Below, piece after piece: positions 43,305 through 56,500 of a stretch of 64,000 nt of DNA. Position numbers and translations under genes: made by a program. Source of the stretch: Ophioderma brevispina (lineage: Eukaryota; Echinodermata; Ophiuroidea; Amphilepidida; Ophiodermatidae); the NCBI GenBank assembly GCA_023653785.1, contig JAMKCH010078794.1, positions 1 through 64,000 of the forward strand. Direction: 5' to 3'. The notes under the pieces were generated by a model that saw only the letters and a list, made by a program, of their open reading frames with translations, did not search any database and was not told where the DNA came from. Positions within the stretch are counted from its first letter, which is position 1. Every line of letters starts with the position of its first letter.

Positions 43305-44438
43305 TTCCGTTCCTTTCTTACGGGTAACGAGTACAAGCAATTGAAACCGCTAGGTGAATCGGACCAACCCTTTTAAATTTGATGTGTTCTACACAACTAC
43401 ACGCACTGGCCAAAGGTGATCAGAACAAGCATCCGAAACAGACATTCATAATCACTAATTGATTTCAAATTATATCATGTATTAATAGCATAACATAAAT
43501 GCATGTATATGGCGCCTACGGAGAACGCAACGCTTTACAACAAAATACTGAAATGAAAATTATAGGCAAATGACATACAGCATAAAACGGAATACTAACA
43601 AATCCAAAGTTAAACAAATGTCTAGCATTCGAAATACGTATTCTTGGAATAAGTTCATCATTACTGTTTGGAATATAATGCAAAATATGCTTTTCAAGCC
43701 AAAAGTTTTAGACTTTTCGTTCTCCGGACAGAGGAAGTCTTCAGTAATGCGCCGATCCAGCCACTTTACTCTTACTCCCTTGAGATGCTATTTGTTTCTA
43801 TCTGCAAGTGAAAATTTTTTCTCCAATAGATAAGACATTGTAAATAATCAAAGAGGGGTTGGAAAATGGTAATACCTTGACACAGAGAACAAGAAATTCG
43901 GAGAAGACGACATTGGAGTTGCTGAATTGTTTTGATGACCCATATTTTTTCCTTTAGAGGGGAGATGTCAACAAATGTTTGGGGCCGCGATGGGCAATCA
44001 ATGTAGTTCTATACTAGCCAATAGTTCATGGAAATGGCTTGAACAAAGAGCATTAACCACTGCATCGGCAGGCTGTATTCATAAACCATGGAAGAGATAT
44101 GTGGATAATATCGTCGGCTTCATCACATAGCGACGCACTTCCGACATTTTGGAATATTTGGAGAAATTTGGCATAAACGTTGTTTGTACTAACTCTCAAA
44201 TTCACCAATTACAAACCTTAAGTGGCTTAATTATTAAATATCATTAACTACTTAATTACGTATTTTCAAAACATAATTGTCCCGCAGCACAACATACACA
44301 CGTAATTTTTGTCTATAATCATTTTTGCGCGACCCATAGCGTCGTATTGCATTATGAAGTATTCGCCGTTTCCATAGGACGTATTTGTGCGACAATATTT
44401 TTTGCAGTCGTTTCATTCGTGCGTAGTTTATTTAACAT

Positions 44439-44484
<46 letters not shown>

Positions 44485-44752
44485 TTTGAATTCAAAACTT
44501 ATTTTGGCAATTTTCCACGATGTTTTAAATGGAAATACATTATGTTTTAATTAACGATATGAGCAAATTAAAAATCGCAAAGTCTTAAAAAAAAAGTCCG
44601 TTTTTCCTTTTCTTTCTCGAAATCCGTATTTTGCAAACGTCAGATGTACGCGGCCCGCCGATAATGTTAGGGATTATCCCAGAGGAAACCACTCCAACAC
44701 TGACAGACAACCTAACCCCTACTGACAGTATCCAATTTCCCCTGAAGAGATA
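43305..44752. repeat. Direct duplication A (partner 48328-49602)
   Basis: About 1.45 kb aligns end to end with 48328-49602. Anchors: GCAATTGAAACC; CTAACAAATCCAAAGTTAA; GAACAAAGAGCATTAACCAC then TGCATCGG; AGTATTCGCCGTT; TTAATTAACGATAT; TTAGGGATTATCCC. The copies appear to differ mainly by one- or two-base indels and homopolymer length. A 39-base T run (44441-44479) sits here at a different alignment position from the 22-base T run in copy B. The segment includes the 3' region of a CR1/L2-like LINE on the minus strand (about 43490-43640, with an ATAAATGCATGTATATGGCG-type tail). No intact gene. Confidence 0.85.
44441..44479. repeat. Poly-T tract (39 T)
   Basis: Uninterrupted T run within duplication A. 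On the minus strand it is a long poly(A), possibly an old retroposon tail. Confidence 0.9.
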
Positions 44753-45060
44753 AAACTGAATAAATATAAACTGGAATAATATAAACTGAAATATAAATCA
44801 ACTTAATAACTATAAACTGGAATAACTTGATAGAGTAACCCAATAAATCAAAGTAATTATAAACTGAATAAATTGTAAACTCGAATAGTATCACTGAAAT
44901 AAATATATCAAGTATTAAATATAAACTGAATACAGTAAATGTAAACTGAATAAAGTATAAACTGAAATAAATAGAAACTGATAAATATAAACTGCCATAT
45001 AAACAATTTAATAACTATAAACTGAATAACTTGATAGAGTAACCCACTAATAAAAATGAT
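44745..45060. repeat. Short AT-rich minisatellite (ATAAACTGAATA-type units)
   Basis: About fifteen imperfect units of TATAAACTGAATAA/ATAAACTGGAATAA, 13-17 bp each, run head to tail. A longer phrase, AACTTGATAGAGTAACCCA, occurs twice (about 44825 and 45027), so a higher-order duplication of roughly 200 bp is superimposed. Starts exactly where duplication A ends. Confidence 0.85.
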
Positions 45061-45368
45061 ATTATTAAACTTAATCAAATTGTAAGAGACAATTTGAATA
45101 CAACCTTATTACATACTTATTTAATAAAATGATAGTCTATTTCGGATATAGGCGGTAAGAAAATCCAAGTCTTAAAGGTTTTAGTGTTGAGTGCCAATAG
45201 TCGATACGTTCAATACGTACACGTGCGAAAAAAACTGAAAATGTTACAAATTGTCTCTTTTTTTTTAATATTGTTATTAATCATATTTTACTTTAATAAT
45301 AATTTTAGGAGAGGAAAACAAAATAGTATCATAGATTGGAAGGGATTAGTCAAAAACACAAAGATCAC

Positions 45369-45456
45369 CGATAATACCTGGTAATCTGGTCTTCCATCCA
45401 AGTACTGACCGTGCCCGACGTTTCTTAACTTCCTTGATTCACCGCTGATCAGACTG
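45369..45456 (-). pseudogene. 5S rRNA-derived sequence (pseudogene or SINE head)
   Basis: On the minus strand the sequence contains AAGTTAAGAAACGTCGGGCA and then GGTCAGTACTTGGATGG, AGACC and CCAGGTATT. These correspond in order and spacing to the internal control region and 3' half of animal 5S rRNA (GAAGTTAAGC, TCGGGC, GGTTAGTACTTGGATGGG, GACCGCCTGGGAATACC). The 5' third and the terminal stem are lost or diverged, and a small insertion lies before the A-box equivalent, so it cannot be a working 5S gene. A TTTTT terminator-like run follows on the minus strand (about 45349-45353). 5S-headed SINEs are known in deuterostomes and fish; I could not see the conserved central domain of those families here. 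Confidence 0.75.
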
Positions 45457-48327
45457 TGTGAGCCACGAACTCAGCTTCACTTTTTCGCCGCAAACTAGAT
45501 ACTTAACCTTTTACTCATTTGTGTTTTTAAAAAAAAATTGAAGAGAAAAAAAGATAAACAGAAAATTCAATTTCAGAACAATCACATAATTATCCTTTAG
45601 ACCAATCCTGTGGACAAAGTAAAACGGGACTGTCACTTGCAATTGCAATGAGCCGTTGGGGATTTTGGTGAATGTCGCAATACATCGTGACAGGGGGAAT
45701 TACGCGGGGGAAAAGCTGGCTGATTCCCATTGTCCTTCAATCTAACACCTGTTTCACGCACTCCGGCACAACTTGATTAAAAAAACCGGTAACATGACCG
45801 GACTATTCCTTATGCTTGCAGTACGTTTTTACTATTGGTCCAGAAAAAATCTGTGTATTGTAAAGGGCAAATTAACGTTAGATGGAATTACACAGCCTAG
45901 TTGGTAAAATATTGTGATACATTGGTGAGGCCGAGTGAACAATTTTCTGACAGTCACAGAGGTTAAAATGAATCTTTAGGTTTTTTATTATCAAATGTGT
46001 CATCCCTTTCCGTGAATAGCACAAACCGTTGTTGTGAGAATACACCAGTGTGATGTGGGCGATCGAATTAAATGATTGACGTGTCGTCATTTAACACAAA
46101 GGCTACCGCTTGAATGAAGCTTTTAATGGATTGAAAGTACTTCGTGTGGATTAAAGAATTCAAGTGTGTGATACATGCGTTATCAAGGGACAACACTTAA
46201 ATACAAAAGGGGGAAGTTTGAATACATTTAATGACAGTAATAATACCCACTAAAGTTGAGAACACTGAGTCTTCAGATTGTCGGCGCGTGAATTTTTATT
46301 TTTTATTATCTTGTGGTTTCCACTTAGACATCAACCGTATAAGCCGCTCGGTTTATAAGCGCGCTCCTTTGCGCAATTGAAAACAAGTATAGCCGCGGAT
46401 TATACCTCCGAAAATTACGGTGGTTAATCGGATGTCCTGAGTTTGAAATAAACATTTACTTTATTTGCTGTAACTATTTCGCCTGAAAAAAAAACGTTAG
46501 CTATGATTAGTTCCTTGGTTCCTAAAAATGATGAGCTAATGATCAAGATTACCTTTGATGTTGCTGAACTGTATGTTTTCCTTGACGAGGGCCTCCCTAC
46601 ATAAGGTGGATTCAATTATGCTTTTCCCGAAGCCATTTATTTTTTCAGCGAAGGCAGTTTATTTAGTAAGGGTTGTTGCAAAGTTGATTCCAGTAAATTC
46701 CTTCGTTCAAATACCATCTTCTCTGGTGAAAAATCAACATTTGACACTGAATTTAGCCGGAAAAATCATTAAATGCTTGTACAAAAACTCCCATATTCAT
46801 AAGATTTGAAGCTAACCACAACAATTCGGGGATCAATGAGAAGGGGTCTTCCAGGATCAAACGGCAAACAAGAACGATCGAATGTGCTGGCGGGGTAGAG
46901 CGGCACACATAAAGCATATTACGTCTCGTGTTGACAGTTTTTCATCAAGATCCAGTTTTCACAACAAGCTCGTTCAAGATCAGTGACGATGAAACAAATT
47001 AATAACACCAAGTGTATGCAAATATTAAGTTAAAACCGAAAAAAAACTAAACCTAAAATATACGACGAATAACTAATAATACTAATTTTTTAGTAAGGAG
47101 TTAAATCTGGAAGCCAAGTAAGTATCGAGAAAATAGCAGCTTTCAAAAGGCACGTGGAGGGAACCTTTGACGAGCGAAGTGGGAACCCCGTCGACTATGA
47201 CGGCCATTACGACGGCCCCATGTTGTTTGGGTTACGTTTCTTTTCTTCATGTTCGCGAGTCGGATTTTGAACATGGAAGTGGAAAATATTTCAGGTCTCT
47301 AATTGCACCGATCTTTGTTGATCGGAATATAGGGTTATCATTTTCAATTCCAGACCGCAATCAAAATCGACTCCTATCTTTATTCCATTCCAATGTCCAT
47401 ATTTGTGTTGTTTTATTATTTTCACCCGGTTATCTTTTTTGCTTTTTTTCTTTGTGTTTGCCGCCGACTAGCGGGTGTGATGGAAGGATGGTCCTTAGTT
47501 ACTTTAAAATTATAACCGGTATTTTATAATTTCTTGCTTGAGACGGGCATTTTGTTTTTTATTTTAATCATCTATCTGATGTAGGGGGCCTACATCCTAT
47601 AGTTCATAATCAGGTTTGTTTTAATTTTAATGGTTATGTGATTAAATATTTACTGTTTTTCATCCCTTGGAAATAAAAGGAGAACGTCCATTAACGTTAC
47701 AGCCAATGGTTAGTTGCGGCAATCAGCTGATTGCAAGTCAATTATTTGTTTGAAGTAAAGTGGTACAAAACAGTGAGGGTAGGACATAAAGCTAAACCGT
47801 AGATCAGTCATGATCTCGGATTATCCCAAAGATTATCAGCTTTAACTATTTCAATACAACCCATTTATAGGTGTACCACTTCAAACCTGTTAGCAGCGTG
47901 GTAAGTGGAGACCCCGTGCGTCGCAACAATTATGATTTTGATAACAATAACTACACCAAATGTGTTTTAGTTTCATAAGTGCAGGGCTGCCGACTCTCTG
48001 TGTCGGTTGATCCGCCGGAAACGGCGGGTTTCTTATGGTGCTTGTGAGATTGGGGAGGAAATGCACGATTTCGACAGTTCGACAGACCGACGGTAATGGA
48101 TTCGACGTCTTATAACTCAGGAATCACAAATAACACGTCAAAGCTCACCCCTAAAAACCTATAGTACAGCTTCACCAAATGAAAATAAAAAGAACGCCAG
48201 ATCAACTATAGCAAGGAAAAATTTATGTAATTGACTGAAGCTTCGACGTCGAAGTGGAGTAGATATTTGGCGACGCGTGAGGAGGGTGGGTACACGTTTC
48301 AAATTGACGGCCCTGCATTAATGTAAT
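45457..48327. other. Gene-free stretch, nothing recognised
   Basis: No credible gene. The 120 aa plus frame at 47167-47529 has an unremarkable hydrophobic C-terminus and no domain. No structured repeats noted. Confidence 0.4.
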
Positions 48328-49602
48328 CAGTTCCTTCTGACCGCGTAAAAAAGTAAGAAAGCAATTGAAACCCTAGGTGAGAATAAGACCAAATTTTAAA
48401 TTTGATGGTGGTATTACTACACGCAATGCCGAAAGTATTACAACATACAGAAAAAAGACATCATAATCACGAATGATTCAAAAATTATCTCAGGGATTAA
48501 GCAATAACAATAAATGCATGTATAGCGCTCTACGGGAGAACGGCAACTTACCAACACATAACTGAAAAATACAAAAATAATATGCAAAAGGGACAGTACA
48601 GCATTACAAAAGGAAAACTAACAAATCCAAAGTTAACCAATTGTTTAGCATTAGGAAATAGTAGTATCTTGGAATAAGTTCATCAGGACTGGGAGTGGAT
48701 AGAATGCAAAATTCTCTGGTAAAGTTCCAAAAGTTGTAGAAGTTTTCGTTCTCCGGAAGAGGAAGTATTCAGTAAATGCGCAGATCCAGCCACTTTTACT
48801 ACCGTAGAGGATGCGTATTTTTCTAATCTGCAGAGTGCAAAAATTTTTCTCCAATAGATAGTAAGACATGTAAAATAATCAAAGAGGGGTGGAAAATGGT
48901 AATACCTTGAAACAGAGAACAGAGAGAACACAGGATTGGAGATAGACGACATTATGGAGTTGCTGGAATTTGTTTTGATGACGCACCTATTTTTCCTTTA
49001 GAAGGGGAGAGTACAAACAAAATGTTTTGGTGCACGATGGGAATTCAAATTAGTGCTAGAATACCAATATGGTTCATGGGAATGGCCTTGAACAAAGAGC
49101 ATTAACCACTGCATCGGCTTGGCTGTATTCTAAACGCAAAGAGATATGTGGATTATTTTTTGGCGCAGACCCTAGCGTCGTATCTGCATTATGAAGTATT
49201 CGCCGTTCACAAGTGACGTATTTGTGCGACATATTTTTGAGTCGTTTTCATTCGTCGTTGCGTAATTTTAACATTTTTTTGTATATCTAAATACATTGGG
49301 TATTTGATTCGTTTAAATATGTTGAAATTTAACTTATTTTGGCAATTTTCCACCTAGGTTTTTATTAATTGAAATTTATTTTTTTAATTAACGATATTGA
49401 ACAAATTAAATCGCAAAGTCATTTTTTTTTTTTTTTTTTTTTTCAAGCCGTTTTTCCTTTCGAATCGTATTTTTGCAAATACGTCAGTATGTGACGCTGG
49501 CCGCCGTAGTTAGGGATTATCCCCAGAGGAACCACTCAACAGCTTGAAGACAAACCTAAACCCTACTGAAAGTACAGATTTACCCATGATAGGAGGTAAA
49601 TA
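48328..49602. repeat. Direct duplication B (partner 43305-44752)
   Basis: Second copy of the 1.3-1.45 kb duplication, about 5.0 kb downstream in the same orientation. It holds the same LINE 3' fragment (about 48495-48660; tail ATAAATGCATGTATAGCGCT on the plus strand) and a 22-base T run at 49422-49443. The overlapping minus ORFs at 48651-48952 are not conserved as ORFs in copy A, so they are not genes. Confidence 0.85.
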
Positions 49603-50159
49603 TGCAATATTCCTTTTCTTTAAAACATCCATCACAATAAATGACTGGCCGGTGAAGTTACAATTGCACAGAGGTTAGATGTGATGAGAACCATCCTAGA
49701 TAGAAATGAATCCATCGTGAAAGAAAAGAATGATAAGAAACAGGAAGAGAAAAGATAGGTCAAGCACTGAGCCAATGCGGATAACATAGCTGGAAATTAG
49801 AGGAAGTTTAAACAACAATATGAGAGACAAAACCAGGGGAGGGGCGTAAGGAAGGCAAATACCAATGCAAAAGCAAAGCAATGGTAGTAAGCCCATACAT
49901 CAAAGGAGTCTCCGAGAGATTGTAACGCGTTTTCAACAAACATAATATGCCCACAGCAACGAGACCTTGCAACACGTTGAAAAGCATCCTTGTACAGCCG
50001 AACGATAAACGTGAAACAACACAACTTCGAAGGTTCATGAATCTCTTGCAACTGTGAATGACTGGGAGGGGGCTAAAATTGATAAAGACTCGAGCAAGCA
50101 TAGTGGTGGATGAGAGAAGCAATGTGGACCAGGAAATGTCTAGAACGCGAGTAAACTTT
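49603..50159. other. Unassigned region at the 3' side of the LINE fossil
   Basis: The minus ORF at 49808-50281 (157 aa) begins within the LINE C-terminal region. Its later part is probably the LINE tail read in the wrong frame or 3'UTR. A CTTGAAAAGCATATTTTG phrase at 50166-50183 recurs inverted at about 43687-43704. Nothing else identified. Confidence 0.35.
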
Positions 50160-51180
50160 TTAGACTTGAAAAGCATATTTTGTGCAATATAGGAATAATT
50201 ATGTTTTAAGGAGTGGCTGAAAGACACTGGTGGAAGGTGGTTCTCTAAGTTAACGAAGCTTGTTCCACAGCCTAGGATCAATCACGTTGAATCATCTGTC
50301 ACCAATCCACGATTTTTACGAGGTATAACAAGCCGGGCAACATCAGAAGATCTTAGCCTTCGTCAGAATATACCACCCGTACCTACTATAAGAATTACTG
50401 CCCAAACAATTATGTCGAAGGACTGCCCTTGAAGATACTTATACACATAAAGAATGATTTTGTATCTGATACGTTCCTTAAACAGGCAACCAGTGAAGAA
50501 TGGTCAAGTTGTGACACGACCACATGCGAACACCGAACGCCGTATAGTAATGAGTTGTTGGCATGTTGTTTTTTTTTTTAAAAGACGTGGCAAAGACAAT
50601 AAATTCCGTCTCTTCTTGATTCATCTGCAGAATGTTTTTGTACATTCATGTGTTTATGGCAGACATGCATCTTGGAAGTTTTCAAAGAGCATGGTCACAA
50701 TCACCTGTAATCTTGACCTCATGGAAAAGCTTAGCATCATCAGCATGTGAGTGAAAGTTCACATCATGATTCATAGCTAATGTCACCGACTGGGTGAGTA
50801 TATGAAACCTTGCAGGTCTGCAATGGAGAAGTGAGGAACAGAGAAGTTGAACATATGCTGCTTGGACATTCATGTTAACCATCACTACGGTACTACGGTT
50901 AGTGACATAGGATTTAAACCAGGCAAGAGTAATACCTGTGATACCAATTGGTTTAAGCATTGTGTATCAAACTAGTCGTGGTAAATGGTATCGAAGACAA
51001 CATTTAAGTCGTGAAGATGTAATTTCCTAACCTGGAGAAGGGCTGTCTCAATGGAATGGAGAGTTTTGTATGCATATTGCAATAGCTCACTAAGATCATG
51101 ATCGGCCTTCTCAAAACCATTTTGGCAATGAATTTGGTATTGGCAACTGCCAATTGGCTCTAACGTACATCAAGATCAAA
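50160..51180 (-). pseudogene. CR1/L2-like LINE reverse transcriptase pseudogene
   Basis: The minus strand encodes, in pieces, the second half of a non-LTR reverse transcriptase. HSIETALLQV (about 51027-51056) is followed by DLNVVFDTIYHD, which keeps the catalytic Asp of motif A. Next comes GITGITLAWFKSYVTNRS (near 50900-50950). HADDAKLF (50727-50747) stands for the YADD motif with both Asp present. Later frames give ILHWLPV, then RIRYKI..YVYKYLQGQS, then RLRSSDVARLVIPRKNRG (about 50305-50360), the conserved C-terminal signature of CR1/L2/Rex elements. Several stops and frame changes break it, and the N-terminal endonuclease is missing. A poly-T insertion near 50570-50580 is one break. Related 3' ends lie at 27.5, 43.5 and 48.5 kb. 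Confidence 0.85.
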
Positions 51181-53505
51181 TACTTCTTTGAAGTACAGGG
51201 ATAATTAATGGAATTTCAAAGTGGGAAGAAAATGCCTGTCAAAAGAACTGTTTACTATCCTGAGGGCGTTTTCCCAACACACACTTACGACCTTTATACT
51301 AAGTAATGCCTTGCGTAAAACTTCGTCTACTAGTTCATACTGTGTTCCGGCAGACTCTTACAAACCACTTAAAACTTAGACTGATGTCTACGTTTATACT
51401 AGCGTGACTAGCTGTGACTTTAGGACACGAGCAATGTTGTTAACTAAACCCGAACAAATGATACGCCAAACTACGTTACGCGGTGTTGACTTAACACAAC
51501 GACGGATAAGGCTTTAACATCTGAGTTCATATATTTGTAAACTTGATGCCATAATGCTGGCTGCGGGCGGTGGTCGGCAAGTAGTAGAAATGCCGAAAGA
51601 CGAATTCGGAATTATACAAACCCACCAGATTCCCCCGTTCCAAACGGGTTTTTTAGAATACTAAAAGCTTACACCACATGTGATATACTGTAACCGACTT
51701 ATGTAACATATTGACACACCGTCTTAAGGTACTGAATACATTACATTATAATTCATAGGATGTTGTAATATGAAAATTCTGCTGAAAGTTAGCACAACGC
51801 ATGGCCGATTAGAAATTCTTTTTCACAAAATATTGCGCACTGATAATTAGCTATACTAACATTTTGGCAAAAGCTTTTACCCTCGAAAAACGAAATCCTG
51901 GGTACACATGGACCCCTCTTTAATCACTTAAGAGGGATAAGCAGCAATACTCGTAAGATTACAAAAATGTGGAATGCATTCCCTTATAAAAACAATGACG
52001 CGTGGGTACAATTCCATATAACTAAATTTAATAAATGCAGAAAAAAAAACACAAAAAACACCAATGTAAAAATGAATTTATTTGAGAATTTGTCCAAAAC
52101 GAAATTGTTGGTTACGACGGCCCCCTCTTCCCCCCCCCCCCCGCGCACCCGCACTTAAAGTGGTAATGGATCCCTTACGCGACAAGGACAAGCGAAGGCA
52201 CACCTCGCACACAGTACAAACCTACAATACTCCTAACATTTATCGATAAGATTAGAGTAGATAGTCTTATTATGAATGTTCGTATAACTCACTGAGAATC
52301 AGAGGTCTTTGGGGAACAAAGTCGCAATAGAAACCTTAGCTAGTGCTGTAGCATAGTTACAACACAAACCTGTTCGCATCAGTTTGGGAACGGACCCCTG
52401 ATGGTGATCTAGGTATAGAAATTTCAGTTATTTTTAATGCCCCCAGTAAGAATGTGTCCATAGTGCAGTAGTAGGGTTATAACTGAGAATCTTATTCTCG
52501 AGTTTGGAAGAAGGTTTGAAATGTGTTTCTATAATTGAAGGAATGCTGAATCAGAAATTTTGGGGTCCAACCTCTGGGAAAATATTACAGTGTATGAAAT
52601 CAATTCAATTTCAATGGCCATCTAGCTGGCCGCTGCATAATACCAAACTAAAACCTCAAAATAACGCTAATATTTATGCATCTGTGGCATTAATAAAGAA
52701 TTACGCCATACACATATTCCCCTAAACAAATCCCAATATTTTACATCAGTGATGAGTTGCTCTCATGATGAACGTCACCTCACCACCTGTGTCTCCATAT
52801 CACGGCATCTCGGCGTCACCGTACCACTACATGCAGTAATCGTAGTTTAAATGTTTTACTATGGATGTACATGAAGCGAAGATAAACACAGATAGTGACT
52901 GCTCTATATTCGTGATGGTGCAAAATACCTTCGATTCCATTTAAAGATTTGTATGATATGCCGAACGTAACAAAGCAATATAATCATATAAAACTCACAG
53001 AATACGTGCTAATGTGTGCAATGTCCTCAACAACTTTTTTAGTTTGAAGGTCGCGTGTCGTTCACAGATTTGATCTTTCTTTGATGCATATCACTCTAGA
53101 CGCATACCCCACCCGCCGCGGCCGCGCGCAGTGGCTGTAATCCGCTATTAACTACCACGCGGGATCCTCTTCCATTCAGCAGTCCTCGGTAGTAATGATT
53201 TAGCCGGCTGACTAAGTTTTCAAGTTTGTAGACTTAATGGACCCCATCTTGTTCCATTCATGCGAGGACAATTTAATATTAATTATTAAAGAACAGATAC
53301 GAGGTTAATCTTAAAAAGGATTTTATTATGGGAATAACAGCCAATTTTTGAAAAATAAATTTGATGGACGTCCACACTGCATTGATTGGTTTTATTATGT
53401 TGCTTCGGGGGACCATTCAGGTAACAATGACGTACGTATCCCTACATTGAAAAAACAACCGATTAACGTCATCGTACGTCGGTTTTTGAATCATAGGGAA
53501 AAGGT
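51181..53505. other. Gene-free stretch; poly-C and a CpG-rich patch
   Basis: No credible gene. A C-rich run sits at 52131-52142. A CpG-rich patch (CCGCCGCGGCCGCGCGCAG, about 53112-53130) stands out from AT-rich surroundings, but no promoter or RNA gene could be tied to it. Confidence 0.4.
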
Positions 53506-56500
53506 AAATTTTGTACTGTTTAACATAATACACCACACGGTTCTTTTGGAAAAAAATAATAGCACTTGGGGCAGAAGGTCATGTACAGACCTTGAGGTAA
53601 CATAGTCGATTTATCATATCGGTCGCCCCCGAAGAGCACACGATATCTGATACCTGACATGTGACCTGGGACCGGTACACGTGACCCAAACTATTCATCT
53701 CTCGTTAAACCGTTCTTCTACAATACGGCATAGCAGCAGCATTCTGTATCTCTGTTGTCACCGCGTAATCGATCAAGATGTGGTGAGACGGCCTGATGTG
53801 AGACTAGACATGTGGTTTTTCTATACAGGGGAAGGGTAGGACACGATCTGCTCATTTGGGCATTGGGGATTCAAACGGTAAATTTGTGAAACGGCTACAT
53901 GCATTTAACTATGGCATCTCGGTCCCCAGTGACATTAAAAAAATCAGCTCTTAACCCTTTGTTCAACGATCTTAGTATCTCTGATAAATTAAGAAAAAAA
54001 TATGAAGTTCACAGCAATCATGCTTCTGTTTAAGGGTGCTTGTTCCAATTTATTGTATTGTGTTCTCTACTTGATATGAAGCCTGGCACTTGCACATACC
54101 ACCCCATCAAATACCGTGGAACAAACTTGCGGTTTATGATGTAGAACCAATAATGCATGTTTGCAAAGCCCTATTCAATACTGTGCTAAATTGATGTTGA
54201 CAACTAAAACGGCGGTTTTTTTGTTATATCTTGGAATGATATGGATTTGAGGCCTCAAACTTTTTAGGACGACAATGATACAAATACGGCCTTTCATCGA
54301 TATCAAAACCGACACTACTTCTGGGTAAATCAGGGGGTCCCCTAACACAAACGATCGTAAAACACGCGCCTTTAAATTAACCACCTGTGCAAAATACTAA
54401 AACTCCATAAACTTCCCCTGCAAAAAAAGTAATCCTATCAAACATAAGACCCTTGAACATACGCGCCCTGGATACAGAGCTATGCGCTCTGTAGCCAGGC
54501 GCACCGATACACTCTAAATCAAAACAGGCCCTATTATAATTATATACACCCCAACCATTGCACTCCTGGATAGCGTCAGTTGTGGATTTAAGGAAAAGGG
54601 TCCTGTCAGCAGCTTTATAAGTGGGGGGCCCCTCTCAGCTGTCGCGAAGCGACGAAATGTCGCGCTTTAGTACGACTTTGTGGTGTGCCTAGCGGCCTGA
54701 TAGCATCATTTAGGGGGGGGGGGCTGGCACAAGCTGCTTACACCACTGCTGACTCTTAATCCGCCCACTGATACTCGTTAGACTAAAATACGCTGATTTA
54801 GTGTGCCAAAGCCCAAAATCACAACATGCAGGTTCAAATCATACCAAAAAAATAATTCGTCACTTCTTCTCGTAGTTAGGACAGTCATGGCTGATCAACA
54901 AACCGTATACCTATTGATTAGACCAAGGGACATGGACATATGAATTTTATTTTAGTTTTTCTGTAGTGAAGGAAAGTTGCCTTTAAAATATATCCACTAC
55001 ACTTTCAAGGCTTTTAAAATGTTGGCATCCGCACAATCCCCTCAACACAAGCCATACCTTCGACAGTAATGAGACGAGACACCAATCAACCTGTATGTAT
55101 TTGTAAACTTTGTTATGCGTATGGCAACGTAAAATCCCCTATCATTGATCGGTTTAATATCATGTAAGGTAATTAATTTCTGTAGAACTCAACGGTCAAA
55201 TATTTAATAATCTAAGGATGTGTCAATAACGCATTGGAAAAAAAAATGAACGAAGAACAACCAATAGGTGAAAAGCAATTATCCTAGAACTGAGATTCAG
55301 AATTACAGAAACAACAAGGCCAATATGGGTGAATATTTATTAATGTAAAATAGTTTAATATTTCAGGCCAACATTATACCATATAAAATTAATGAACGTA
55401 TCCAATTTATAACTTTTTTGGACCATACCCATTTTAAACAGGTTTCCAATGTCGCTTGAACAACTTTGTGGTTCCCACCTTTTTTCTATAGAACTATCAG
55501 GTTTAAGTTGATCGTTTGGGCCACCTTCAATTGGAAACTCGAGCACTACCGTAAAAAACATAAAAAGCTGTTATAATCCACACCCCTCCTGGGGTCATCA
55601 CGCATTATTTTCTGTCTCAGTCTGTCTCGAATAAGTTTTATTGTGCACTCAGGGTTCACATCCACCAACTCATGCTTCTTCCCATTCGTTCCTTACAAAA
55701 TGGGCGAGATGAAAACGTCATTTATCCCTCCTCAGGAACATCTCAGAGACCTAAAGCTAACATTCTGCTTGAATTATCCTAATCTCCTACCCAATCAATC
55801 ATGAAATTAAGGGTAGTTATCCCCAAATTTCGAGCGACTGGACCGCCAGGACTAGCAGTGCCCCGTGGATCTGGAGTCACCGCACTTTTTTTCAGTCAGG
55901 TGTTCCCTGTAGATAGGTTAAAATTGATTTGTCGGATCAAATAACATATCATGACACCCTTTTTTTGATATTTCCTACAAATTTTAACTTAATATTGATA
56001 GCAACCATGATTTCAACCCGATCTCGCCATTGATCTCGCAGTTTAAGGGTATACTTAGGCGAGGGTCACCAAAAAAAAACACCTCATTTGATTGGGGGCT
56101 GACTTACACCGGTTTTCTCACGTTATTTACTGGTGAAATCCTATATAGATCTCAGATTTGTAAATTATGCATTTCGTTGCTACTTGAACCTCCTTCAACA
56201 TGTTGTGATGCATTCATAGAATATTTCTTTTTTAATTAAGTCGCAACAAAATAGTATTGTCCTCAAATATCCATATTCTGCTATCCTACGAAGATTTTTT
56301 AGATCGCCCCCCCCCCCCGCTCTGCGATAGACAACACCTATGCCTGGGGACTGCGGTTTAAGTATCACCATGTTATGAAAACAAGTTGACAAGATCCAAT
56401 TGCTTACCGAAGTCAGGTGGAGGTCACGAACTATTTCCGCTGTCTGCTATCCCACAGCTCGTATAGAGACCTCAGATTTTGTAAATTAATTCATTTCTTG

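Noticed and set aside
44745..45060. The ATAAACTGAATA array as a CRISPR-like array
   Set aside because: Units are contiguous with no unique spacers and the surroundings are eukaryotic transposons; it is a minisatellite.
45369..45456. Functional 5S rRNA gene
   Set aside because: The 5' part and closing stem are missing, and there is an insertion in the internal control region.
48651..48952. Minus ORFs of 72 and 89 aa
   Set aside because: They lie in duplication B and are not preserved as open frames in copy A.
49808..50281. 157 aa minus-strand ORF as an independent gene
   Set aside because: Its start lies in the CR1/L2-like LINE C-terminal region; the rest is best explained as LINE tail out of frame.
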